Assembly (NCBI GenBank): GCA_963750715.1
Contig: CAVVRP010000008.1
Location: forward strand, 186,001-250,000
Reading direction: 5' to 3'
Source of the DNA: JAGVSR01 sp963750715
Lineage (GTDB): Bacteria > Pseudomonadota > Alphaproteobacteria > Rhizobiales > Hyphomicrobiaceae
Length of the DNA stretch: 64,000 nucleotides
Numbering within the stretch: position 1 is the stretch's first letter; each line of letters starts with the position of its first letter. Made by a program: the position numbers and the translations under genes. Below the pieces are notes generated by a model. That model made no database searches, had not been told where the DNA came from, and worked only from the letters and a program-made list of their open reading frames with translations. Positions 18,721-29,400 of the stretch are shown piece after piece.

Positions 18721-19782
18721 TCAAGCTCGCAACCGGGTCGTCCGGCCGGCTTGGCCACGCTGACGCGATTGCTGCATCGCAACAGTTTCCTGCGCGAACG
18801 GCTGGCGCTCGCTGCGCGGCGTCCGCCCGTAAAGGGCCCGATAGGATTTGCTGAAATGACATGTCGACTGGAAGCCGCACGTCACCGAGATCTGAGTGAT
18901 CGACATTTGCGACTGCAACAGCAGTTCGCGCGCCCGCCTCAAGCGTAGGCGCAGATAGTACTTGGTCGGCGTCGTGCCCAGCGCGTCGTTGAACATCCTC
19001 TGAACCTGGCGCAGCGACAGCCTCGCGGACCGGGCCAATTCGACGGCGCTCAAAGGCTCCTCGAGGTTTTCTTCCATCAATGTCGCCAGTTGCATAAGCG
19101 GCCGATGATTGAATCCGAGGCGCGCCGCCAAGGGAATATGCTGCCGGTCGTGACTGTCGCGGACGCGTTCCAGAATGAACTGGTTGGAAATCTCCGCGAC
19201 GATCGTATTGCCGAGATGTTGGCGGACGAGCGCCAGAACCATGTCGATCGGTGCGATGCCGCCGGTACAGGTCATGCGGTCCCGATCGATCACGAACAGC
19301 TCTTCAAGGAAGGTGACGCGCCGGTAGCTCTCCTTCAGGCTGGCGATGTTTTCCCAATGAATTGTACATTTATAGTCGTCGAGCAGGCCCGACTTGACCA
19401 GTGCGTACGTCCCGGTGCACAGGCCGCCGAGCACGACCCCGCTGCGCGCCATCCGCCGAAGCAGCGCGATCACCTTGTCGTCGACGAAGCGTTCGACGTT
19501 GGTGCCGCCGCACACGAAAACGATATCGAACGGCCCGCCCTTCTCGAACGTGGTCGTCGGGGCAAGGGCCAGACCGCTGCTCGACGGAACGGGCGTCCCG
19601 TCGGCGGAGATCACCGACCAGAAATACTGCTGCGTCCCGCTCAGGTGATTGGCCATGCGCAGCACTTCTGCGGCGCTTGCGAACGCGATCATTGTGAACT
19701 GATGGAGGGTCAGAAACCCGACCCTGTACTGCGAACCGGAATGCTTGGCCACTTGCGCCACCACCGACTTCCAAACCACCAT
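18721..19782 (-). CDS. GlxA-family AraC-type regulator, GbdR-like
   Basis: A 353-residue transcription factor. Residues about 20-190 form a DJ-1/PfpI-like domain (VGFLTLHQFTMIAFASAAEV, VCGGTNVE, GLCTGTYALVKSGLL). The C-terminal 110 residues form an AraC helix-turn-helix pair (ARSARLSLRQVQRMFNDALG, ITQISVTCGFQSTCHFSKSY). GbdR and related proteins of this architecture sense glycine betaine or dimethylglycine and activate choline-catabolic genes. Its position between choXWV and betBA fits that role. It is divergent from betB; the 279-base spacer holds TGTCG repeats. Which ligand it senses is not visible in the sequence. Confidence 0.85.
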   Translation of the reverse strand: MVVWKSVVAQVAKHSGSQYRVGFLTLHQFTMIAFASAAEVLRMANHLSGTQQYFWSVISADGTPVPSSSGLALAPTTTFEKGGPFDIVFVCGGTNVERFVDDKVIALLRRMARSGVVLGGLCTGTYALVKSGLLDDYKCTIHWENIASLKESYRRVTFLEELFVIDRDRMTCTGGIAPIDMVLALVRQHLGNTIVAEISNQFILERVRDSHDRQHIPLAARLGFNHRPLMQLATLMEENLEEPLSAVELARSARLSLRQVQRMFNDALGTTPTKYYLRLRLRRARELLLQSQMSITQISVTCGFQSTCHFSKSYRALYGRTPRSERQPFAQETVAMQQSRQRGQAGRTTRLRA

Positions 19783-19843
19783 CCGGTCGCGGCTTTATCA
19801 AAGAAGGTAAACAGCACGACCTCAAAACGGAGCCTCGCACGAA

Positions 19844-19880
19844 TGTCGCATTTTGGCCAGTCGTGTCGCATCTCGGCCAA
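19844..19880 (+). promoter_or_regulatory. TGTCGCA direct repeats between regulator and betB
   Basis: TGTCGCATTTTGGCCAG and TGTCGCATCTCGGCCAA begin at 19844 and 19864, a 20-base period with 13 of 17 positions identical and the half-site cores perfectly conserved. A third TGTCGC occurs at 19919. The spacing equals that of the choX site. It lies 62 bases from the regulator start and about 180-220 from betB, so it could serve both. Confidence 0.55.
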
Positions 19881-20061
19881 GGCTTTTTTTGCACTTTTTG
19901 CTGGCCAAACGCCGGCCGTGTCGCTGAAGATTTAGTCTGCGTCGCTTCTGAATGAGAGATCGAGACACGATCGCGGTCTAAGTATCTCGTGCGGTGAGCA
20001 CCGGGACTGCACCGGCGGTCACGGCACGATTATCTCCTCACCAGCAGGATCAGCGGCCGCC

Positions 20062-21519
20062 ATGACGAACCTCTCCAGCTACATCGATGGCCGCTACGCC
20101 GGCAATCCTGGCTCACCCGTGATCGACAACGTCAATCCTGCGACAGGAGAGGTCATCTCGCATGTGGAGATCGCTCTTGAACTCGAAGTTAATGCAGCGA
20201 TGGAGGCCGCACAGCGAGGTTTCGCGAAGTGGTCGTCGATGTCGGGTTCCGAACGTGGCCGCGTCCTGAACCGGGCCGCCCACCTGCTCCGCACCCGCAA
20301 TCGCGAACTGGCCGAAATGGAAGTCCGCGATACGGGCAAGCCCATCCAAGAGGCCGAGGCGGTCGATGTTGTCTCGGGGGCGGACTGCCTGGAATACTTC
20401 GCCGGCGTCGCGGGATCCCTCAGGGGCGAGCAGATCGCGCTCAACAACGCCTTTGTTTACACCCGCCGCGAGCCGCTTGGCATTTGCGTCGGCATCGGGT
20501 CCTGGAACTACCCGATCCAGATCGCCTGCTGGAAAGCCGCCCCGGCGCTGGCGTGCGGCAATGCGATGATCTTCAAGACCTCGGAGATGACACCGACGAC
20601 GCCATCGAAGCTTGCCGAGATCCTGACTGAGGCGGGCCTGCCGGACGGGGTCTTTAACGTGGTTCACGGCGACGCCAGGACCGGCGCGCTGCTAACCAAC
20701 GATCCACGCGTCGCCAAGGTGTCCCTCACTGGTTCGATCGGGACCGGCAAGAAGATCCTGGTCGCGGCCGCCGCATCGCTGAAGCGCACCACGATGGAAC
20801 TGAGCGGCAAGTCCGCCCTCATTGTCTTCGCCGACGCCGATCTGCACCAGGCGGTATCGGCTGCCATGCTCGGCAACTTCTACACCCAAGGGGAAATCTG
20901 TACGAACTGCACCCGTGTGTACGTTCACCGCGACATTCACGAGGCGTTTGTCGAGATGCTGGTCGCGCGCACGAAGAAGCTGCGCGTCGGCGATCCCATG
21001 GCGCCGGACACTCACGTCGGCGCACTCATTTCCAAGGCGCACATGGAACGGGTCTTGTCCTACATCGACGCCGGAATGGCCGAGGGGGCCCAGCTGGTCT
21101 ATGGCGGCACGCGCGTCGGCCAGAAGCCCCTCGACCGCGGCAACTTCGTCGTGCCGGCGGTCTTTACCGGCTGCACCGACGAGATGAAGATCGTGCGCGA
21201 GGAAATCTTCGGACCCGTCATGTCCGTGCTGTGCTTCCGCGACGAAGACGAAGCCGTACGGCGCGCCAACGCCACACGTTACGGACTCGCCGCGGGTGTC
21301 TTCACGCGCGACATCGCTCGGGCGCATCGCGTCGCCAACAGGCTTGAGGCGGGCATCTGCTGGATCAATAATTACAACATCACGCCGGTCGAGATGCCGT
21401 TCGGCGGCATGAAGGAGTCCGGGCTTGGCCATGAAAACGGTCAGGCCGCGATCGAACACTATACCCAGCTGAAGAGCGTCTACGTGGAACTCGGTGACGT
21501 CGCCTGCCCGTATGAGTGA
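20062..21519 (+). CDS. betB: betaine aldehyde dehydrogenase
   Basis: BetB oxidises betaine aldehyde to glycine betaine with NAD(P). The 485-residue protein is a full-length aldehyde dehydrogenase. Active-site features are the general-base glutamate in MELSGKS, the nucleophilic cysteine in GEICTNCTRV, WNYPIQ near the cofactor site, and EEIFGPV. The C-terminal WINNYNITPVEMPFGG is typical of BetB. The N-terminus (SSYIDGRYAGNPGSPVIDNV) supports the ATG at 20062. betA follows after 45 bases. Confidence 0.94.
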   Translation: MTNLSSYIDGRYAGNPGSPVIDNVNPATGEVISHVEIALELEVNAAMEAAQRGFAKWSSMSGSERGRVLNRAAHLLRTRNRELAEMEVRDTGKPIQEAEAVDVVSGADCLEYFAGVAGSLRGEQIALNNAFVYTRREPLGICVGIGSWNYPIQIACWKAAPALACGNAMIFKTSEMTPTTPSKLAEILTEAGLPDGVFNVVHGDARTGALLTNDPRVAKVSLTGSIGTGKKILVAAAASLKRTTMELSGKSALIVFADADLHQAVSAAMLGNFYTQGEICTNCTRVYVHRDIHEAFVEMLVARTKKLRVGDPMAPDTHVGALISKAHMERVLSYIDAGMAEGAQLVYGGTRVGQKPLDRGNFVVPAVFTGCTDEMKIVREEIFGPVMSVLCFRDEDEAVRRANATRYGLAAGVFTRDIARAHRVANRLEAGICWINNYNITPVEMPFGGMKESGLGHENGQAAIEHYTQLKSVYVELGDVACPYE

Positions 21520-21564
21520 CGTCCGTCTCGTCGTAATGCAACACCCAGGTGCAGGTCACACACC

Positions 21565-23226
21565 ATGAGCACGACACGGGAATACGACTACATCATCGTC
21601 GGCGCTGGCTCCGCCGGCTGCGTGCTGGCCAATCGGCTGACCGAGGACGGCACGGCCAAGGTTCTGGTGCTCGAAGCCGGACCGCAAGACTACAGCATTT
21701 TCATCCACATGCCGTCCGCATTCGCCTACCCGCTCGCCGGCACCAAATACAACTGGCATTACGAAACCGAGCCCGAGCCCTACCTCGACAACCGCCGTCT
21801 GCACTGTCCGCGCGGCCGTGTCATCGGCGGCTCGTCGTCGATCAACGGCATGGTCTACATTCGCGGCCACGCATTCGATTACGATGCCTGGTCCCGCCGG
21901 AAGGGACTGGAGGACTGGTCGTATTTCCATTGCTTGCCCTACTTCAGGAAGTCCGAAACACGGCTCAAGGGCGGCGATGCCTATCGTGGTGACAGCGGCC
22001 CCCTCTACGTGACGACGGGCGCCTGCACCAATCCGCTCTACCGCGCCTTCATCGAAGCAGGGCGGCAGGCCGGATATCCCGTGACCGAGGATATGAACGG
22101 CCAGCAGCAGGAGGGCCTGGGGGTCATGGACATGACCACCTACAAGGGCCGCCGCTGGAGCGCCGCTCAGGCCCACCTTCGTCCGGCACAGAAGCGTTCA
22201 AACCTGACCGTTCTCGACCGCGGCCTCGTTTCGCGCGTGATGTTTGAAGGGCGACGCGCTGTCGGCGTCGAATTCACGCGCGGCGGCCGCAGCGAGACGG
22301 CGCGTGCCGCGCGCGAAGTCATCGTCAGCGGCGGTGCCATTAATTCTCCCCAGATCCTGATGTTGTCGGGCATCGGCAACGGCGACGAGCTGAAGGCTCT
22401 AGGCATACCCGTCGTCCAGCATCTGCCGGGCGTCGGTGAGAACCTGCAGGACCACATTGAAGCCTACGTGCAGTACGAATGCACCAAGCCAGTCACGCTC
22501 TACAGCGCGACCAATCCTCTGGCAAAGCTCAAGATCGGAGTACAGTGGATCCTGATGCGAACGGGCCTTGGTGCGACCAACCATTTCGAATCCGGCGGCT
22601 TCATCCGAAGCGAGGCCGGCGTGCTGCACCCCGACCTGCAGTACCATTTCCTGCCGATGGCCGTCAGCTACGATGGCAGCTCGGCCGCTTCCGGCCACGG
22701 GTACCAGTGCCACATCGGCCCGATGCGCCCGACGAGCCGCGGTTTCATCAAGCTCAAATCTTCCGACCCGCGCCAGTATCCCCGCGTGTTGTTCAACTAC
22801 ATGCAGACCGAGCAGGATCGTAAGGAAATGCGGCTCGGCATCCGCCACACGCGCGAGATCCTGACGCAGAAGGCGTTCGATCCGTTCCGTGGCGCCGAAC
22901 TGGCGCCGGGACCGACCGCCACCAGCGATGCTGCGATCGACGCTTTCGTCCGCGCCAAGGCGGAAAGCGCGTATCACCCGTCGTGCAGCTGCCGCATGGG
23001 AACCGACGAGATGGCGGTGGTGGACGGCGCGGCGCGCGTGCACGGCGTCGAGGGCCTGCGCGTCGTTGATGCCTCGATCATGCCGGACGTGGTCAGCGGC
23101 AATCTCAACGTGCCGACCATCATGATGGCGGAAAAACTTGCCGACGTGATCCGCGGCCGCACGCCGCTTGAACCCGAGAAGGTGCCCGTGTGGACCCATC
23201 CGAACTACGCCACGCAGCAGCGCTAG
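21565..23226 (+). CDS. betA: choline dehydrogenase
   Basis: BetA is a flavoprotein of the GMC oxidoreductase family that oxidises choline to betaine aldehyde and can continue to glycine betaine, passing electrons to the respiratory chain. The 553-residue protein has the FAD-binding start DYIIVGAGSAGCVLANRL, GMC signature 1 (RGRVIGGSSSINGMVYIRG) and signature 2 (SGGAINSPQILMLSGIG). The active-site histidine is in AYHPSCSCRMG, and DASIMPDVVSGNLN closes the FAD site. Length and motifs are complete. Together with betB it makes an osmoprotectant or a carbon and nitrogen source from imported choline. Confidence 0.95.
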   Translation: MSTTREYDYIIVGAGSAGCVLANRLTEDGTAKVLVLEAGPQDYSIFIHMPSAFAYPLAGTKYNWHYETEPEPYLDNRRLHCPRGRVIGGSSSINGMVYIRGHAFDYDAWSRRKGLEDWSYFHCLPYFRKSETRLKGGDAYRGDSGPLYVTTGACTNPLYRAFIEAGRQAGYPVTEDMNGQQQEGLGVMDMTTYKGRRWSAAQAHLRPAQKRSNLTVLDRGLVSRVMFEGRRAVGVEFTRGGRSETARAAREVIVSGGAINSPQILMLSGIGNGDELKALGIPVVQHLPGVGENLQDHIEAYVQYECTKPVTLYSATNPLAKLKIGVQWILMRTGLGATNHFESGGFIRSEAGVLHPDLQYHFLPMAVSYDGSSAASGHGYQCHIGPMRPTSRGFIKLKSSDPRQYPRVLFNYMQTEQDRKEMRLGIRHTREILTQKAFDPFRGAELAPGPTATSDAAIDAFVRAKAESAYHPSCSCRMGTDEMAVVDGAARVHGVEGLRVVDASIMPDVVSGNLNVPTIMMAEKLADVIRGRTPLEPEKVPVWTHPNYATQQR

Positions 23227-23392
23227 CCGCACGAGACGATCTCGCGCGCCGCTTGCATCGATTGATTAACGTCAACGCGGGCTCGTGGTAGGTTGCTAAT
23301 GTCTGCGCCACTGCCACCGCCGGCAGCATTGAAAATCAAAACCTCACCGGTCGGGCGCGCCGCGACGCAATTGATATAGAACGGGTTCTCAG

Positions 23393-23903
23393 GTGTTTGG
23401 GGATTACATCCGCCGTTTGAGCGAGAGCAGATTCTGGCTGAGCAAGTGGTTCATTGCAGCGGCGGTTGCCGTTGTCGTCCTGCTGTTCGGGATCATCCAA
23501 CTTGTCCGAAGCGGCATCGATCTGGATACGTTTCTGAACTACTTCGCCTTGGGCATGCTGATATTTGTGCTCATCACAATCTTCTACGGGATCATCCTTC
23601 TACGGGATCATCGCGATCCACGACGTGCCGTATGAAATTGCGGTGCACCGTGATCATCCCCACCAGGACGCCATCCACGCAGCCGGCTGGGTGAGCCGTT
23701 TTACCCTGCATGCGCTTTGGCCCTTTCTCTGGATCTGGGCGATGCTCTACCGGCCGGATCGAGGCTGGGGCATGTCGGGCGTGACGTCGACGGTCACCAA
23801 TTCCACGGCCGATCCCACCCTAACGGCCCAAGCGGCTGCAATTGAGAAGCTCAACAAGCGGGTCGTAGAACTCGAGCGTCGCTTGCATAAGGGGGGCCGC
23901 TGA
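23393..23903 (+). pseudogene. DUF3302 inner-membrane protein gene broken by a 16-base duplication
   Basis: The 5' part encodes two hydrophobic segments ending LNYFALGMLIFVLITIFYGI. DUF3302 proteins continue with IAIHDVPYEIAVHRDHPHQD, which is found here but one frame away, along with WVSRFTLHALWPFLWIWAML. The cause is visible: CTTCTACGGGATCATC occurs twice in tandem at 23581-23596 and 23597-23612, and 16 extra bases shift the frame. Deleting one copy restores the protein. The family (YiaW/YibI in E. coli) pairs with an HlyD-type protein, which follows directly. The 5' start (GTG at 23393) is uncertain. Confidence 0.8.
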
Positions 23904-25060
23904 ATGGAACTCCTGCTGATCCTCATTTACACGGCGCTGTGCATCGCGATCTTCAAGATCTTCAGAATTCCGGTCAACAAATGGACGCTGCCCACAGCCG
24001 CACTGGGGGGCATCTTCATGATCGGACTGATCCTAATCGTAACGAATTACAATCACCCCTTCACCAACAACGCGCGCATCTACTTCACGACGACGCCGGT
24101 CTTCGTCGACGTGAAGGGCCGAGTGATCGAGGTTCCTGCAAAGGCCAACGAGCCGCTGAAGCAGGGTGATGTTCTGTTCCGCATCGATCCCAAACCCTAC
24201 CAGTTCGAGGTCGACCAGAAACGCGCCGCACTCGCCGAAGCTGAACAGAATGTTGCACAATTGAAAGCCGCGTTCGACAGCGCCCAAGCCACCGTGGCGG
24301 AAGCGACGGCCCAACGCGACCGTGCCAAGCAGGAGTTCGAGCGCTTCGCTCAAGGTAACGAGAATGCGCGGCGCGCAGGAAATGCAGCGCCGTTTTCCGA
24401 AGCCCAGGTCGATACGCGCCGGCAGACGGCACTCGCCGCCGAAGGCGCCCTGGAGGCCGCCACGCAAAAGGCCAAGCAGGCACGCCTCGCCTATAAATCC
24501 GAAATCAACGGGGTGAACACGCAGGTTGGGCAACTTCGGGCACAACTAGCTGATGCGGAATACAATCTCGAACTGACGATGGTGCGAGCACCGGGTCCGG
24601 GCTTCGTAACTCAGCTCGCCCTGCGGCCGGGTATGTATGCTGTTCCCATGCCGCTGCGCCCGGTCATGGTTTTCGTCCACAAGGACGACCGCACGCTTGC
24701 CGCCGGATTTCTCCAGAACGCCTTGCAGCGAGTGCGGGAAGGGGACGAGGCCGAGGTTGCATTCGACGGCGTTCCGGGACGCGTCTTCAAGGGCAAGGTT
24801 CGCAGCGTGCTCGATGTCATCGCCTCCGGCGAAATTCAGGCCGGAGGCACGCTGAAGGATCTTGGCGAGAGAGCTCCGGGCGGCCGCGCGGTCGCCACGA
24901 TCGACCTCGACGAAGACATCTCATCATCCATAATCTGCCGGGCGGATCGGCGGCGTAGGTCGCGCTCTATACGTCGCACGCACATGAACTTGGGCTTCTC
25001 CGGAAAATCCTGCTCAGGATGCGAAGCTGGGAAAACTTCGTATTCACGGAAGGTCACTAG
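23904..25060 (+). pseudogene. HlyD-family protein (YibH/YiaV-like) with damaged C-terminus
   Basis: The present ORF gives 395 residues: an N-terminal membrane segment, a lipoyl-like half (VKGRVIEVPAKANEPLKQGD), a coiled-coil hairpin and a barrel region, as in YibH-type membrane fusion proteins. After DLDED near 24915 the sequence stops resembling the family. The family ending is found in another frame: HNLPGGSAA, an in-frame TAG at 24956 where CAG (Gln) is expected, then VALYTSHAHE and LLRKILLRMRSWENF to a stop at 25058. So a frameshift and a nonsense change removed the last 45 or so residues. The altered protein runs to 25091 and may still fold in part. Confidence 0.7.
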
Positions 25061-25203
25061 CCGACGGGTTGCTCCTAGCGGGAGATCTTGACCGGTGGTA
25101 GCGTCCACCGGCCAATTTTTTGGCACGAGCGCCGCCGCGGGAGTTTCGCGCGGTCAGATTGCGGTCTGCTCGATCACGCCGGGGATCACTGAAGGGCCGC
25201 AAC

Positions 25204-26409
25204 ATGACAAGAATGATCGAGGCCGCATCACGCGGCAGCGAACTCAGCATGACGAGACCCCATCCGGCCCGGGCGTTCGGTCAGATGCTGCTCGCGGCCG
25301 CCCTCATCGGGCTGGCGTCAACGCCGGCCCGCGCCGAGGATCCGCCCAAGTCCGCAACGCCTCCACCCGCCGTGCTCGTCCAGCCGGCCGAAATGAAGAC
25401 GCTCGACCGCCAGTTCGAATTCATCGGACGTGTCGAGGCGCGCGAAAAAGTCGAACTCAGGGCCCGGGTCAAGGGCTTCCTCGGTCCGCGCCTGTTCAAG
25501 GAAGGCGACCTGGTCAAGAAAGACCAGGTTCTGTTCACCATCGAACGCGAGCCATTTGAAGCCGTGGTCGCCCAGAGGCAGGCGCAGGTCGCGAGCGCCA
25601 CCGCCGCCTTCGATTTCGCAAAGCAGCAGCTGGCCCGCGCCCAGGAGCTGTCGCAGTCGAACTCGAGCGCGATTTCGAAGACGACAATCGATCAGCGCGT
25701 CTCGGAGGAGCAACGCGCCAAGGCCGGCGTTCTGGAAGCCCAGGCCGCGCTCACCGACGCCGAGATCAGCCTCTCCTATACCGAGATCAAGTCGCCGATC
25801 GACGGGCGTGTCGGCCGGTCAGCCGTGTCTCCCGGAAACCTGGTCAGCCCCGAAACCGGCGTGCTGGCCACCATCGTTGCGGAAGACCCCGCCCAGATCC
25901 TCTTTCCCGTGACGCAGCGCGAACTGCTTGAGTATCGCAAACGGGCCGGCAGATCCGGAAAACTTACGATCCAGGTCAAACTGGCCGATGGCAGCCTCTA
26001 TGACCAGATTGGCCAGATCGACTTTCTCGACGTCCAGGTCGACCCGCGCACCGACGGGCAGATCGTGCGCGCAACCATGCCGAACCCGAACAAGATCCTG
26101 ACCGACGGGCAGACGATCCGCGTCGTTCTTGCCGAGGAATCCACCCAGAAGAGTCTTGTCATCCCGAGGGCCGCGGTGGTCATCGACCAGACCGGCCCCT
26201 ACGTGCTGATTGTCAACGACAAGAACGTCATCGAACAGCGCCGTTTGAAGCTTGGCCCCGAGAAGGGCGGATCGGTTGCCGTCACCGATGGTCTTGCCGA
26301 GAAGGACATGGTCGTCGTGGCCGGGCATCAGCGCGTGCGGCCCGGCGTCAGCGTCTCGACGCAGATGGCCACCACGCCGACCCCCAGCGCGGCGGGCAAG
26401 ACCCCATGA
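25204..26409 (+). CDS. RND efflux periplasmic adaptor protein
   Basis: A 401-residue membrane fusion protein of the AcrA/MexA class, bridging an RND pump to an outer-membrane channel. The signal sequence lies around FGQMLLAAALIGLASTPARA and lacks an obvious lipobox cysteine. Then come the lipoyl halves (EFIGRVEAREKVELRARVKG and SPIDGRVGRSAVSPGNLV), the alpha-helical hairpin (residues about 120-190) and the beta-barrel. The start at 25204 has GAAGG upstream; the ATG at 25249 is an alternative. The stop overlaps the pump gene by four bases. No outer-membrane factor gene is nearby. Confidence 0.9.
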   Translation: MTRMIEAASRGSELSMTRPHPARAFGQMLLAAALIGLASTPARAEDPPKSATPPPAVLVQPAEMKTLDRQFEFIGRVEAREKVELRARVKGFLGPRLFKEGDLVKKDQVLFTIEREPFEAVVAQRQAQVASATAAFDFAKQQLARAQELSQSNSSAISKTTIDQRVSEEQRAKAGVLEAQAALTDAEISLSYTEIKSPIDGRVGRSAVSPGNLVSPETGVLATIVAEDPAQILFPVTQRELLEYRKRAGRSGKLTIQVKLADGSLYDQIGQIDFLDVQVDPRTDGQIVRATMPNPNKILTDGQTIRVVLAEESTQKSLVIPRAAVVIDQTGPYVLIVNDKNVIEQRRLKLGPEKGGSVAVTDGLAEKDMVVVAGHQRVRPGVSVSTQMATTPTPSAAGKTP

Positions 26410-29400
26410 TCTCCTCCATATTCATCCGCCGTCCCCGGCTTGCCATCGTCATTTCGCTGGTCATCACGATTGCCGGCCTCATCGCGCTCAAGGCGCTGCC
26501 GGTCGCCCAGTTTCCAGAGATCGTGCCGCCGCAAGTGCAGGTCACGGCGACCTATCCGGGCGCTTCGGCAGCCGCCGTCGAGCAGAGCGTGGGGCAAGTC
26601 GTCGAGGCGCAGGTCAACGGCGTCGAGCGCATGATCTATATGAAGTCGACATCGGGCGGCGATGGCAGCTATTCGCTGAACGTCAGCTTCCAGGTCGGCT
26701 CCGATCCCGATCTCAACACCGTCAACGTTATGAACCGGGTCAATCAGGCGCTTTCTCAGTTGCCCCCTGAGGTGCAGCGCATCGGCGTGACGGTGAAGAA
26801 GAAATCGTCTGCGCTTCTGCAGGTGATCGCTTTCTATTCTCCCAATGACACCCGCGATGCGCTGTTCCTCTCGAACTACACCACGATCAACGTTCTCGAC
26901 ACGCTGGCCCGCGTGCCGGGCGTCGGTCAGGCGTCTCTGTTCGGAGCGCTCGACTACTCCATGCGCGTCTGGCTGAATCTCGATCGCATGGCGAGCCTGG
27001 AGATCACGCCCAAGGACGTCATTACTGCAATCAATTCGCAGAACGCCCAGGCGGCAGTCGGGCGCGTCGGCGCTGCTCCCCTCGTGAACGAGACGGAATT
27101 TCAGCTCAACATCACGACGCAGGGACGCCTCACCTCGCCGGAGGAGTTCGAAAGGATCCTCGTGCGCACGTTGCCGGACGGCAGCATGGTCCGCATCAAG
27201 GACATCGCCCGCGTCGAACTCGGCGCCAAAGTGAGCGACGCTTTCGGCCGCTACAACGGCAAGCCGGCAGCGGGAATTCAGATCTACCAGTCGCCCGGCG
27301 CTAACGCGATGGCGGTCGCCGAAGGCGTTCGCAAGACGCTCAAGGATCTCGAAACGCGCCTGCCTGACGACGTCGCCTACAACGTCATGTACGACACGAC
27401 GCAGTTCGTCGAGGCGACGATCGAGAGCGTCAAGCACACACTGATAGAGGCCTTCATCCTCGTCGCCATCGTCGTTTTCGTGTTTCTCGGGAACCTGCGC
27501 GCCACGCTCATCCCGATCATCGCCGTTCCGGTGGCCCTGATCGGCACCTTCGCGGTGATGCTCGCGCTCGGGTTCTCGCTCAACACCATATCGCTTCTGG
27601 CTCTGGTGCTTGCCATTGGCATCGTCGTCGATGACGCGATCGTCGTTACCGAAGCCGTCGAGCATATTCTGGAGCACGAACCAAACCTGACGCCAGCCGA
27701 GGCCACCGAGAAGGCGATGGGGCAGATCACCGGGCCCATCATCGCGATCACGCTCGTGCTGCTGTCCGTGTTCGTGCCGACAGCTTTCATTCCGGGCATC
27801 ACGGGCCAGCTGTACAAGCAGTTCGCCGTGGCGGTGTCGGTGTCCATGGTGATATCCGCAATCAATGCGCTCACACTGTCACCGGCACTCTGCTCGCTAG
27901 TCCTGAAGCACCGAGGCAAGCCGACCGGCCTGATGGCTAAGATGCAGGGCGGGATCGACAAAGGGCGCGACGGTTATGTGGCTTTCGTGACGCCGCTCGT
28001 CCGGCGCGTACTCATTACCCTGGGACTCGTCGCATTTTTTGCCGTCGCGGCCGGTGGCGTCGCCCGGATCGTGCCGACCGGCTTCCTGCCCGAGGAAGAC
28101 CAGGGCGCGTTTATGGCGGAGATCCAATTGCCGGACGCCGCTTCCCTCAACCGCACGGCCGAGGTCGTGGAGGACGTCGAGAAGAGGATCATGGGCCGCC
28201 CCTGGATGCAGGACATCTTCACCGTCACCGGCTACAGCCTGCTCGATGGTCTGGCGCTGCCGAATAAGGGACTGGCCGTCGTCGGTCTCAAGCCTTTCGC
28301 GGAGCGCAAGGACCCAGCTTTGTCGGTCTTCTCCGCCATCAAGGAGCTTCGCAACGAGTTCCAGAGCATCGCAGCTGCCGCGGTCGTGCCCTTCAACCTG
28401 CCTCCGATCATCGGCCTCGGCACAGGCTCCGGCTTCGAGTTCCAGTTGCAAAGCCTCGCGGGCGCTACGCCTGAAGAGATGTCCAGCGTCGCGCGCGGCC
28501 TGATGATCGCGGCAAACAACGATAAGCGGCTGGCCGGTGTCTTCACCACCTACAGCGCGGCCACGCCTCAGATCTATCTCAACATCGACCGCGAACGGGC
28601 GGAGACGCTCGGCATCTCGATCAGCGATATCTTTTCCGCGTTGCAGACGGCGATGGGCGGAAGCTACGTCAACGACTTCAACCTGTTCGGCCGCACGTGG
28701 CAGGTCAAGGTGCAGGCGGACGCCACCGACCGCATGTCGGCAGAGGATATCTTCCGCGTCCGGCTGAGATCTCCGAGCGGCCAGTTCGTACCGCTGCGTG
28801 CGGTGGCAGATATCGAACTCGTCACAGCCCCGGCATCGATCATCCGGTACAACAACTTGCGATCCGTGACCTTGAATGGCGGACCTGCTCCAGGCTATTC
28901 GAGCGGCGAAGCCATTGCCGCCATGGAGGAAGTCGCCAAGGCGACGATGGCTCCGGGCTTCGGCTTCGAGTGGACGGGCACCGCGCTGCAGGAAAAGGCC
29001 GCCGCCGGGCAAACCGGCTCCATCCTCGCGCTCGCCGTCCTCTTCGCCTACCTGTTCCTGGTTGCGCTCTACGAGAGCTGGACGATTCCATTGGGCGTCC
29101 TCGCGTCGGTCGTCGTCGGTCTGTTCGGCGCCATGCTGGCGTTGAAAGTCTCCGGACTCGACAACAACGTCTTCGCTCAGATCGGCATCGTCGTGCTCAT
29201 CGCGCTCGCCGCCAAGAACGCGATCCTGATCGTCGAGTTCGCCATGGAGCAGCGGCGCGAGGGCAAGAGCATCGTGGACGCCGCGATCGAAGGCGCCAAG
29301 CTGCGCTTCCGCGCGGTCATGATGACGTCGTTCGCGTTCATCCTCGGCCTCATCCCGCTGGTCATCGCAAGCGGAGCGGGCCAGGCGACGCAACGCGCCG

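Noticed and set aside
26328..27677. 449-codon open frame antisense to the RND pump
   Set aside because: It lies wholly opposite a full-length HAE1 pump gene. The composition (His, Arg and Asp rich, no domain) is the usual shadow of GC-rich codons.
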